From CAYJXJ01 sp964374095 (lineage in GTDB: Bacteria; Elusimicrobiota; Elusimicrobia; UBA1565; UBA9628), in contig CAYJXJ010000107.1 in NCBI GenBank assembly GCA_964374095.1, positions 1 to 15,733 of the forward strand: a stretch of 15,733 nt of DNA, in the 5' to 3' direction. The notes beneath the pieces are model-generated. The model saw only the letters and a list, made by a program, of their open reading frames with translations. It was not told the DNA's origin and did no database searches. Below, in pieces: positions 1 through 6,527 of this stretch (position 1 is its first letter; the number at the start of each line of letters is the position of its first letter). Made by a program: the position numbers and the translations under genes.

Positions 1-916
1 CAGCCGGGTCCACGCGGCCAAGTCCGGGACCTGCCACTTCGTGGCCCAGTCCGAACCCGACTGCTTCCGGCAGGTACGCGAACTCCTCAGCTACCTGCCG
101 CAGAGCCGCTGGGAACGGCCCCCGCGCTCAGCCAATCCCGACCCGGTCCGCCGCGCCACCCCCCTGCTCGAGAAGATTTGCGAGGTCGACCCCCGCAAAC
201 CCTACCGCGTGCACCATATCATCTGGCAGATCGCCGACGAGCACAAGTTCTACGAGGTTCACGAGGCATTCGCCCGCAATCTGGTGACGGGCTTTATCCG
301 CATGGGGGGAGACGTCGTCGGCGTCGTCGCCAATAATCCGGCCCACCTGGCCGGGGCTCTCGACATCGACGCCTCCGACAAGGCCGCCCGATTCATCAGG
401 CTGCTGAACGCCTTCAACATCCCCATCCTGACTCTGGTGGACGTTCCGGGCTACTGGCCCGGGGTCCAGCAGGAGCACGGCGGAATCATCCGTCATGGGG
501 CCAAGATCCTCCACGCCTACGCCGAGGCCACGGTCGCCAAGATAGCCCTCATCCTCCGCAAAGCCTACGGAGGCGCCTATATCGCGATGAGCTCCAAGCA
601 CCTCGGATCCGACTTCAACTTCTCCCTGCCCTCGGCTGAGATCGCGGTCATGGGGCCGGCCGGGGCGGTGGAAATCCTCTATTCTCGCGAGCTGGCCGCG
701 GCGAAGACCCCGGAGGAACGCGCGGCGCTGGCCGCCTCTCTCGGCGCGGAATACGCCCGCAAGTTCGCCTCCCCCTACCAGACCGCTTCGACCGGCTCCA
801 TCGATGAGGTCGTCGAACCCGCCCAAATGCGATCCAAGATCGTGCGCGCGCTCCGCTTCCTGCGCGACAAGCGGCGGCCGGGCCAGCACGAGAACCGCGG
901 CAATCTTCCGCTATAG
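1..916 (+). CDS. Acyl-CoA (propionyl-/methylmalonyl-CoA) carboxylase, carboxyltransferase beta subunit, 5'-truncated by the window edge
   Basis: This is the C-terminal part of a biotin-dependent carboxyltransferase of the PccB/AccD5/MmdA family, which moves a carboxyl group between carboxybiotin and a short-chain acyl-CoA such as propionyl-CoA in the cytoplasm. The reading frame is open from base 2 without a start, giving about 304 residues of a family that usually has about 510-530. Visible hallmarks are the SGTCH stretch near the left edge, DVPGYWPG, the GGIIRHGAKILHAYAEA segment, the AYGGAYIAMSSKHLGSD oxyanion region, EIAVMGPAGAVEI, and the typical ending HENRGNLPL. The GTG at 41 lies inside the conserved domain and is not the start. 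Family membership is secure. The exact substrate (propionyl-CoA, methylmalonyl-CoA decarboxylase partner, or another acyl-CoA) cannot be decided without the upstream and partner genes. Confidence 0.93.
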   Translation, partial: SRVHAAKSGTCHFVAQSEPDCFRQVRELLSYLPQSRWERPPRSANPDPVRRATPLLEKICEVDPRKPYRVHHIIWQIADEHKFYEVHEAFARNLVTGFIRMGGDVVGVVANNPAHLAGALDIDASDKAARFIRLLNAFNIPILTLVDVPGYWPGVQQEHGGIIRHGAKILHAYAEATVAKIALILRKAYGGAYIAMSSKHLGSDFNFSLPSAEIAVMGPAGAVEILYSRELAAAKTPEERAALAASLGAEYARKFASPYQTASTGSIDEVVEPAQMRSKIVRALRFLRDKRRPGQHENRGNLPL

Positions 917-928
917 CGGGTTTTATTC

Positions 929-934
929 TATACT
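929..934 (+). promoter_or_regulatory. -10-like hexamer just upstream of the response regulator
   Basis: TATACT lies 8 nt before the ATG at 943. The hexamer 17 nt upstream (906-911, TTCCGC) is a poor -35. Initiation about 7 nt downstream of the hexamer would leave a transcript with almost no leader, and no Shine-Dalgarno sequence is visible before 943. Inferred from position and sequence only. Confidence 0.4.
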
Positions 935-942
935 AGGCCGGC

Positions 943-1626
943 ATGAAGGCCCAAATTCTCGTTGTCGAGGATCAGTCCGCGACCTCGGACCTCATCTGCG
1001 AGGTTCTCCGCGCCGAGGGTTACGAGGTGCAGCCCGTCAATTCCGGCTCCAAGGCCCGGGAAAGCGTGCAGCGTGCCCAGCCCGAGCTCATCATCCTCGA
1101 CCGCGGGCTGCCCGACTGCGACGGCCTGGATCTGCTTGCCGAACTGCGCCAAAAGCCCAGCCTCCAAGCCCTGCCGGTCCTCGTCTTGACCGCCAAGAAG
1201 GCGGTCGAAGACAGGGTCCTCGGCCTGAAGGGGGGAGCCGACGACTACCTCACCAAACCCTTCAACACCGAGGAGCTGGTCGCGCGGGTGGAGGCCCTGC
1301 TGCGCCGGACCGGCAAGGGCCCGCCGCCGCCCGTCCAGAGCGCCGGCGACCTGCGCCTAGAAATCGAATCCCGGAAGGTCTTCCTCAAGAACAAGGAAAT
1401 TTCCCTCTCGGCCAAGGAGTTCGACCTCCTTTGGTTCATGCTCCAGCGCCGCAACCGGGTCCTGACGCGCGATTTCCTGCTCCAGCACGTATGGGGCTAC
1501 GCGGAGGGCCTCAACCTCACCACCAAGGTGGTCGACGTCACCATCTCCCATCTGCGCGACAAACTCGGCGCCGCCGCCGCCATGATCGTGGCCATCCGCG
1601 GCTTCGGCTACCGTCTCGACGCGTAG
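943..1626 (+). CDS. OmpR/PhoB-family two-component response regulator
   Basis: This is a 227-residue DNA-binding response regulator of typical length. The receiver domain (about 1-118) has the acidic pair E9/D10, the phospho-acceptor D53 in ILDRGLPD, T83 in VLTA, and K105 in LTKPF. All key residues are present, so it should be phosphorylatable. The winged-helix domain (about 130-225) shows SAKEFDLLWFML, RVLTRDFLLQHVWG, the recognition-helix region TTKVVDVTISHLRDKL, and the usual end IRGFGYRLDA. It starts 26 nt after the carboxylase stop, probably from its own promoter (-10 at 929-934). No intact sensor kinase follows. A short frame encoding a hydrophobic segment begins directly after its stop, preceded by AGGAGG, and may be the remains of one. 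The target genes are unknown. Confidence 0.93.
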   Translation: MKAQILVVEDQSATSDLICEVLRAEGYEVQPVNSGSKARESVQRAQPELIILDRGLPDCDGLDLLAELRQKPSLQALPVLVLTAKKAVEDRVLGLKGGADDYLTKPFNTEELVARVEALLRRTGKGPPPPVQSAGDLRLEIESRKVFLKNKEISLSAKEFDLLWFMLQRRNRVLTRDFLLQHVWGYAEGLNLTTKVVDVTISHLRDKLGAAAAMIVAIRGFGYRLDA

Positions 1627-1740
1627 GAGGGGATCACGCTCGATCCCACAGGGGCCGCCTACGCCGCGGCCGCGGCCCTGGCGGGAGTCGCCACGCTGAT
1701 CCTTGCCTCCTCAGCCGGTTCTTCCAGCTCATCGCCATGG
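1625..1740 (+). pseudogene. Possible remnant of a membrane protein (sensor kinase?) after the response regulator
   Basis: AGGAGG at 1625-1630 overlaps the regulator stop codon and has the form of a ribosome binding site. The frame from 1633 reads ITLDPTGAAYAAAAALAGVA followed by TLILASS, which looks like the first membrane helix of a protein. However, there is no ATG, GTG or TTG where one is needed (ATC at 1633, ACG at 1636), and after about 35 residues the frame loses any protein-like character. A translationally coupled sensor kinase is the usual neighbour in this position, so this may be the N-terminal stub of a lost one. It could equally be non-coding sequence. Confidence 0.25.
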
Positions 1741-1796
1741 ACTTTCCAAGTCCCCGTGCCGTCGGGTCCAATCCATGACCCCCGCAACGCAGTCGC

Positions 1797-1816
1797 AACT
1801 GTACGCGCGTACAGTT
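1797..1816. promoter_or_regulatory. Perfect 20-bp palindrome, operator candidate (CTGT-N8-ACAG)
   Basis: The left half AACTGTACGC is followed at once by its exact reverse complement, giving ten matched pairs with no spacer. The core CTGT-N8-ACAG (1799-1814) has the form of the LexA (SOS) box of gammaproteobacteria. It ends 39 bp upstream of the -35 hexamer at 1856, further than LexA sites usually lie. The dyad is directly visible; the identity of the binding protein is inference. Confidence 0.5.
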
Positions 1817-1855
1817 CCATCCGTTCAAAACCCCGGGAACTGGGAGGTACTGGGC

Positions 1856-1884
1856 CTGACAGATTTTTGGCCTCCTGTTATAAA
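1856..1884 (+). promoter_or_regulatory. sigma70-like promoter for the 44-codon ORF
   Basis: The -35 hexamer CTGACA (1856-1861) and the -10 hexamer TATAAA (1879-1884) are separated by 17 nt, close to the sigma70 consensus. Expected initiation near 1891 is followed by GGGAGG at 1894-1899 and an ATG at 1914. The spacing and hexamers are seen; activity is inferred. Confidence 0.5.
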
Positions 1885-1913
1885 CTGATGCGCGGGAGGA
1901 CCGCCGCGCTCAA

Positions 1914-2048
1914 ATGCCACGAACATGGTCGGCGCGCGTCGAGGCCGCCGCGGTTCGGCGCTTCCTTCATACGTATCTGCTGTTCACCGTCTCCTTCCTC
2001 GCGGCGGCGCCCGGAGCCTCGGCCTTGGACGGAGGGCAAGGCCGATAA
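1914..2048 (+). CDS. Small 44-residue signal-peptide-like ORF (small secreted/membrane peptide or truncated gene)
   Basis: A short frame from ATG 1914 to TAA 2046-2048 encodes 44 residues: a basic N-region with arginines, a hydrophobic core LHTYLLFTVSFLAA, a small-residue APGASA that resembles a signal peptidase site, and a tail of only seven residues (LDGGQGR). It sits behind a good promoter (1856-1884). GGGAGG at 1894-1899 may be its ribosome binding site, though the 14-nt spacing is long. It faces the convergent spermidine-synthase-like gene, whose stop is 19 bp beyond. Two readings are possible: a genuine small membrane-active or exported peptide, or the signal-peptide stub of a secreted protein whose body was lost. 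No family is recognised. Confidence 0.4.
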   Translation: MPRTWSARVEAAAVRRFLHTYLLFTVSFLAAAPGASALDGGQGR

Positions 2049-2066
2049 TCCCGAGCGTCCTGGGGG

Positions 2067-3587
2067 TCAATTTCTCAAGTACCGCGAGGCGAGCACCTCG
2101 ACGGGAGCGTAATCGTCGGTGAGCAGCCGCCGCGCCCGGCACGGCAAGCCCGGAAGGTCGAAGCCCTGGGCCATCGGCGTTCCGGCGAGGAGTCCCTCCA
2201 GGCGTCCGCTTTGCTCGGAAGCGAGCATGATCACGTTCTGCGCCCGCGGCGCCGCCCCGTGCAGGGGATGGGCCCGCACCCACGCGAACTCGGCGTCAAG
2301 GGTTGAGGCCGCCGAGCAGAACAACCCCTCCCGCTCTTGGATGTCTCCGATCAGGTTCATGGCCAAAATCCCGCCGGGCTTGAGGGCCCGGCGCGCCGCG
2401 GCGAAGAATTCCCTCGTGGTCAGATGGAAGGGGACCGCCATGACGCCCTGGTAGGCGTCGAGAAAGATCCCGTCATAAACGCCCGCCGCGGACTCGAGCA
2501 TGCGCCGGCCGTCGGCAACGACGACGCGCATATTGGCCGCCTCGGCGGCGCGGAAATAACGCCGCCCCACCTCCTCGACCACCGGGTCGATCTCCGCCAC
2601 CTCCACGATCGAGCCCGGGATGGCTTCGGCCACGCGCAGGGGCATGGCATAGGCCCCGCCGCCGATAAAGAGAATGCGGGGGCCCCCTCCGGGAGAGGAC
2701 GGCTTCCCTCCGGGGACGGCGGCCCCGGGGCCGCCGAAGGCGTTGAGAAACACCCGATAGGCCTGGGTGTACTCAAAGACCACGTCCTTGCGCTCCACCC
2801 ATTGACCGCCTTCGTGCGTGCTGTCGAGCATCAGCACCCTCATGAGAGAAGCCCCGGACCCCTGCTCGAAGACGCGCACCAGCTGGTAGCGGGTGTCTTT
2901 CTCAAAAATCGGGTCGGCCTCCAAGAGACGCGGGGCGCGCAGCCCCGCCCGGCCGATCCCCGCCGCCGCGAACGCGACCAGCAGGGCCAGCGCCGCGGAC
3001 CTGGCCGCGCCCGGCCGCTTGGCCGCGACTATCCAGAGCGCGGCCAACGCCGCCAAACCCAGTCCCTGAGCGCGAAAAAGAGGGCGCACCCCGAAAGCCG
3101 GAATGAGCCAGAATGTCGTGGCCAGGGTTCCGGCGATGGAGCCGGCGGCCGCCAGGCCCGACACCGCGCCCGCCGCGCGCGCCGGACCCCAGCCCCTAGC
3201 GGCGAGCATGCCCACCGCGGCCGGCGGGACCGCGGCCAGGGCCGCGGCGGGGAGGCCCCACACGATGAAGCAGGCCGCCAGCGGAGGCGTGGGGGCCATG
3301 GAGCGCAAAACCAGCGCATCGCAGAGCCACGGGACCGCCGCGACGAGGACCGCCCCGGCGAGGAGCTCGTAGAAAATCAGCCGCTCCCGCCGCTTGGACT
3401 TGTCGGCCAGCCAGCCCCCGGCCGCGTAGCCCAGCGAGAGTCCCGCCACGACGATGCTGATGACCGCCGACCAGGTGAAAACCGTATTGCCGAAGCGCGG
3501 AAACAGGAGCCTCGTGGCCAGCATCTCCACGGACATGATGACCGCATTGACGGCGAGGACCAGCGCCACCAGCAGGCCCGTGGTCAT
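2067..3587 (-). CDS. Membrane spermidine-synthase-like protein (polytopic N-terminus plus SAM-dependent methyltransferase-fold domain)
   Basis: This is a 506-residue last gene of the minus-strand operon. The first ~220 residues are hydrophobic and resemble the membrane part of fused MFS/spermidine-synthase proteins: an opening helix followed by MSVEMLATRLLFPRFG, then SLGYAAGGWLADKSKRR. The C-terminal domain has the SAM-binding loop ILFIGGGAYAMPLRVAEA, VAEIDPVVEEVGRRYF, a VADGRRML acidic loop, FLDAYQGVMAVPFHLTTREFF, and LTDDYAPVE close to the end. True spermidine synthases carry GGGDGG and a D-x-x-D pair; here the glycine loop lacks the aspartate and the second acidic residue of the DAYQG loop is missing, so polyamine synthesis is doubtful. 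ATG 3587 overlaps the upstream TGA (ATGA). A GTG at 3596 is an in-frame alternative start. Confidence 0.85.
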   Translation of the reverse strand: MTTGLLVALVLAVNAVIMSVEMLATRLLFPRFGNTVFTWSAVISIVVAGLSLGYAAGGWLADKSKRRERLIFYELLAGAVLVAAVPWLCDALVLRSMAPTPPLAACFIVWGLPAAALAAVPPAAVGMLAARGWGPARAAGAVSGLAAAGSIAGTLATTFWLIPAFGVRPLFRAQGLGLAALAALWIVAAKRPGAARSAALALLVAFAAAGIGRAGLRAPRLLEADPIFEKDTRYQLVRVFEQGSGASLMRVLMLDSTHEGGQWVERKDVVFEYTQAYRVFLNAFGGPGAAVPGGKPSSPGGGPRILFIGGGAYAMPLRVAEAIPGSIVEVAEIDPVVEEVGRRYFRAAEAANMRVVVADGRRMLESAAGVYDGIFLDAYQGVMAVPFHLTTREFFAAARRALKPGGILAMNLIGDIQEREGLFCSAASTLDAEFAWVRAHPLHGAAPRAQNVIMLASEQSGRLEGLLAGTPMAQGFDLPGLPCRARRLLTDDYAPVEVLASRYLRN

Positions 3588-4492
3588 CCCCGGCACCCCG
3601 GGAGGAACTCGGCCAATCTCGTGCGCATGAAATCCTCCAGAACGCTCTCCATCAGCGCCAGCCTATCCGGGTCGCACCGGGCCGCGGTATCACGGCTCGT
3701 GTGCCAGCGCGGGTCGTCGTAGCCGATCACGAGGATCGATGGGATCCCGGCACGGGTCAACGGAGTATGGTCGTCGCCGATGCCTCCCCAATGCTGACGG
3801 GAGAAGGCGGGGCTTCGCGCCGCTCCCAGGGACCAGAGCGCCTCGACCAGGTCGGGATGCGACTCATGGGAGCGCGACTCGATCTTGAAGTGCGTGTCCG
3901 GGGCGCAGACCATGTCCAGAACGATCCCGAAGGCGGGCTTGGTCCCCGCCGGGAGCCGGGAGGCGTAGTGGGTGGACCCCGCGCAATAACCCCCGATATT
4001 CGGGTAGCCCATCTCCTCGCCGTCAAAGAGCACGACGTCGGCGCCCACGCCGGAAGGCAAGAGCCGTGAGAGCCGGGGAGCCAAGGCCAGCAGGACCGCG
4101 ACCCCCGAAGTCCCGTCGTTGCCGCCTTCGATCGGCTCGTCCCGGCGCCGGGGATCCGGATCCATTTCCGCGACGTGACGCGTGTCGTAATGACTGCCCA
4201 AGAGGATGCGGCAGGCCGCCTTGGGCCGCAGGCGGCCCAGGAGGTTCGTCATGGGCCAGTCCCGTCCGTCGCGCGGGTCCTTGGCGGTGAAATCCTGGCG
4301 GCTTACCGAGAGCCCGGCCCGGGAGAGACGCTTCTTCAAACGCGCGATCGCCTCCGGACGGCGCGACGCTCCGGCGTGGCGGTTGCCGAACGCCGCCAAC
4401 TCCCGGAGGATATGCCATGAGTCGGGTCCGGCGGCCGCCGGCGACGCGGCCGCCGCGGCCCCGAGGGCCGCCGCGAAAGCCGCCCACGTCAT
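3584..4492 (-). CDS. Secreted M28-family zinc enzyme, glutaminyl-peptide cyclotransferase-like
   Basis: This 302-residue protein has an alanine-rich signal peptide (about 1-22). The M28 zinc-ligand pattern is complete: H101 and D103 in GSHYDTRH, D126 in GGNDGTSG, the E159/E160 pair in LFDGEEMG, D193 in VLDMV, and a C-terminal histidine, H242 or H264. The tail GIGDDHTPLTRAGIPSILVI and WHTSRDT matches the arrangement in glutaminyl cyclases (DDHxPF then WHTxxD) better than that of aminopeptidases. A glutaminyl cyclase forms N-terminal pyroglutamate on exported proteins; an aminopeptidase would trim peptides. Cyclase-like is preferred but not proven. Its ATG overlaps the upstream TGA (ATGA), and its own TGA overlaps the next start in the same way, so translation is probably coupled. 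Confidence 0.88.
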   Translation of the reverse strand: MTWAAFAAALGAAAAASPAAAGPDSWHILRELAAFGNRHAGASRRPEAIARLKKRLSRAGLSVSRQDFTAKDPRDGRDWPMTNLLGRLRPKAACRILLGSHYDTRHVAEMDPDPRRRDEPIEGGNDGTSGVAVLLALAPRLSRLLPSGVGADVVLFDGEEMGYPNIGGYCAGSTHYASRLPAGTKPAFGIVLDMVCAPDTHFKIESRSHESHPDLVEALWSLGAARSPAFSRQHWGGIGDDHTPLTRAGIPSILVIGYDDPRWHTSRDTAARCDPDRLALMESVLEDFMRTRLAEFLPGCRG

Positions 4493-4977
4493 TCGGGAGC
4501 CCGCCGGCGAGCCCGCCGCTCCGGGAACCGCGGCATGTAGTCGCGGTCGACGATGCCCTCCACCACGAGGGCCCGCTCGAAGAAGGCGTCGTAGGCGATC
4601 CCGTAGTCGAGCGCGATGCGCGCCAAGGACGCCCCCTTGAGGCGCCGCTCGACGGTCGAGCGCAGGCTGCGCCCGGCCTCCGCGGAGAGCATGACGAGCT
4701 GGATCACTTCGCTCTTATAGAACCCCTGACGCAATAGTTCCGTCACATCGCCCGCGGCCCCGGCCGTGGAGGCCTCGACCTTGGCCCAAAGGTCCGGTCC
4801 GAAGACTCGTTCCAGGGATTCGGCCAGCGGCGGCGCGTGACGCGGGCGCTTGGCGGCCGGCGGCGGGACGATATCGGCGATCCGCGCCGGCCACGAGGAA
4901 CCTGCGACCGCCGCGGTGGAAGCCTCGGCGCGGGCCGGCGGGGAGCCGAGGACCAGGGCCAAGACGAGGGCGGTCAC
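4489..4977 (-). CDS. Small secreted protein of unknown function
   Basis: This 162-residue protein starts with GTG at 4977, which overlaps the upstream TGA (GTGA). Residues 1-18 form a plausible signal peptide (MTALVLALVLGSPPARAEA). A proline/alanine-rich linker follows, then a compact, probably helical region of about 90 residues (ELLRQGFYKSEVIQLVMLSA, later SLARIALDYGIAYDAFFERA), and a very basic tail (PERRARRRAPE). I do not recognise a family. The overlaps on both sides show it belongs to the operon. It may be an accessory protein for the secreted enzymes around it, which is inference from position alone. Confidence 0.75.
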   Translation of the reverse strand: MTALVLALVLGSPPARAEASTAAVAGSSWPARIADIVPPPAAKRPRHAPPLAESLERVFGPDLWAKVEASTAGAAGDVTELLRQGFYKSEVIQLVMLSAEAGRSLRSTVERRLKGASLARIALDYGIAYDAFFERALVVEGIVDRDYMPRFPERRARRRAPE

Positions 4978-6527
4978 CGCCGCGCCACCTCCGCGGTCTC
5001 CTTGAGGCGGCGGATCGCCCGCCGCGCCTCATCCAGCCATTGGCGCGTGGACCAGGGGCCCAAACGTCCTCCCAAGGCCCGGGCCAGGTCGTGGACGAAG
5101 AGCCCGCGGGCCGGGCCGTCGGCGTAGATGCCGTCGAGGGCCTGCGCGGTCCGGCGGTAGAAGGCCCCGGGGCCCTCGGGCGAGCGCTGGTGGAGGGGCC
5201 AATCGACCACGTTCCCGACGATGAGCTGGGCGTCGGCGCGCCGGATGTAGCGGCGCCAGTCCCGCAGTATTAGGCCGTACTGCTCTTCGGTGGCCTCGTA
5301 AAGCATGAGGGCGTTGATGTCGACGCCGGCGTCGTTGAACATGACCGGGTCCTGACCGTGGTGCCAACCCTTGTCCCAGGTCAGGGTGAAGGCCCACAGG
5401 GGCTTGGAATCCCCGATGTGGTCCTTGATCGCCCGGATGATCCGGGCCACGCGATGGGCCCGCCACCACTGCCAGGCGTCGATGAAGTCGCGGTCGCGCC
5501 GCATGATCTTCTTGCGGGCGAGATACACCATGCGATCATCTTCGGTCAACCGCTCCCAGCCCGACGGCAGAGCAAGCCCGGGGAACTCCGCGACGAAATC
5601 ATCGACCAGTTCGTAGCCGCCCAGGGCGTTGCGGATGTAGTCGAGGCCCACGTAATCCACTCCCGGGATGTCGCGGAACCTCCTCAGAAGCTGCGCCACG
5701 TCGACGATCCTCCCGGGATCCCGGATGGAGATGGCCCGGGTCCAGACCGGGGCGGAGTCCTCCACCTCGCGGGCGTACTGATAGCGCGGCAGCCGCTCCT
5801 GGGACATGGTCAGATAGCACATCGCGTAGAGTCCGAATTGGATGCCTCGCCGGCGGCATTCGGCCGCCACCCGGCCGAAGAAGGGGAAGTTGTGCGATAC
5901 CCATATCTCGCCGGGTTTGCGGCCCGGCGACTGGCCGCCCAGCATCCAGAACGCGTCGGCCCCGACGTATTCGACCCAGTCCAGCAACCCCCGCCAATCC
6001 TTCAGCGAGCCGTCGGGAGCCCGCACCCGCAGGGCGGCCAGGGGCGCGACGCTCTCGAAAGTCACCACGGCGAAACGCGGCGGGAGCGGGGCGGGGCGAC
6101 GCCGCCCGATCCGGAAAGGCGCGGCGCGCAGGCGGCGCTCCAGGTCCGGAGCGCCCATCAGTCTCAACTCGTAGACTCCATCGGGAGCGTTCCACGGGCA
6201 CGGCCAGCGGCCCGTCCAGGCGCGCCGCCCCGGGTCGTAGGCCAGGGCGACGGAGGATATGCCTCCGACCGTGGGGACCGGGGAGCCGTCCCGGAACACC
6301 TGGGCTCGCGGCGCGGCCCGCGCGAAGCGCTCGACGAGCCGCGGGTCTCGAGTCCGCAGCTCGATGTCGACGAATTCGTAGTGGAGGACCTCGGCCCTTC
6401 CGGACCCCAGCCGCAACGCGTCGCGCCATTCATGCCAGCCCAGGCGCGAGAGAAAAAGGACGAGGTAGAAGGCCAGCACCCCGCCGAGGAGACGCCGGCC
6501 CCGGCGGTCGCCGGGCCTAGTCGGCAT
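4974..6527 (-). CDS. Membrane-anchored TIM-barrel protein, GHL10 (glycosyl-hydrolase-like)-related
   Basis: This is a 517-residue protein with a basic N-terminus and one membrane segment at about 13-28, so the body is probably extracytoplasmic. Residues ~45-140 look like a beta-sandwich domain (PDGVYELRLMG, ending AAPFRIGRR). A likely TIM barrel follows: WVEYVGADAFWMLGG (184-198), ECRRRGIQFGLYAMCYL (223-239), and VDYVGLDYIRN with D296. That last motif matches the GHL10/DUF187 type of barrel (V-D-G-I-H-x-D-Y-I-R), where the aspartate is a proposed catalytic or substrate-binding residue. Later DKGWHH and DINALMLYEATEEQYG are also barrel-like. The natural substrate is unknown; a polysaccharide is likely from the fold. 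The start overlaps the end of the upstream gene by 11 nt. Fold assignment is moderate, and enzyme activity is inferred. Confidence 0.7.
   Translation of the reverse strand: MPTRPGDRRGRRLLGGVLAFYLVLFLSRLGWHEWRDALRLGSGRAEVLHYEFVDIELRTRDPRLVERFARAAPRAQVFRDGSPVPTVGGISSVALAYDPGRRAWTGRWPCPWNAPDGVYELRLMGAPDLERRLRAAPFRIGRRRPAPLPPRFAVVTFESVAPLAALRVRAPDGSLKDWRGLLDWVEYVGADAFWMLGGQSPGRKPGEIWVSHNFPFFGRVAAECRRRGIQFGLYAMCYLTMSQERLPRYQYAREVEDSAPVWTRAISIRDPGRIVDVAQLLRRFRDIPGVDYVGLDYIRNALGGYELVDDFVAEFPGLALPSGWERLTEDDRMVYLARKKIMRRDRDFIDAWQWWRAHRVARIIRAIKDHIGDSKPLWAFTLTWDKGWHHGQDPVMFNDAGVDINALMLYEATEEQYGLILRDWRRYIRRADAQLIVGNVVDWPLHQRSPEGPGAFYRRTAQALDGIYADGPARGLFVHDLARALGGRLGPWSTRQWLDEARRAIRRLKETAEVARR

Noticed and set aside
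804..1778. 324-codon plus-strand frame overlapping the carboxylase and response regulator genes
   Set aside because: It is a frame-shifted shadow rich in Arg, Pro and Gly; the regulator in another frame has all expected motifs.
1888..2112. Alternative plus-strand reading from ATG 1888
   Set aside because: That frame gives an Arg/Pro/Ser-rich product without any domain and overlaps the 44-codon frame that has a signal-peptide layout.
2337..3722. 461-codon plus-strand frame antisense to the spermidine-synthase-like gene
   Set aside because: It is antisense to a well supported gene and its composition (Arg, Gly, His, Asp) is typical of GC-rich antisense frames.
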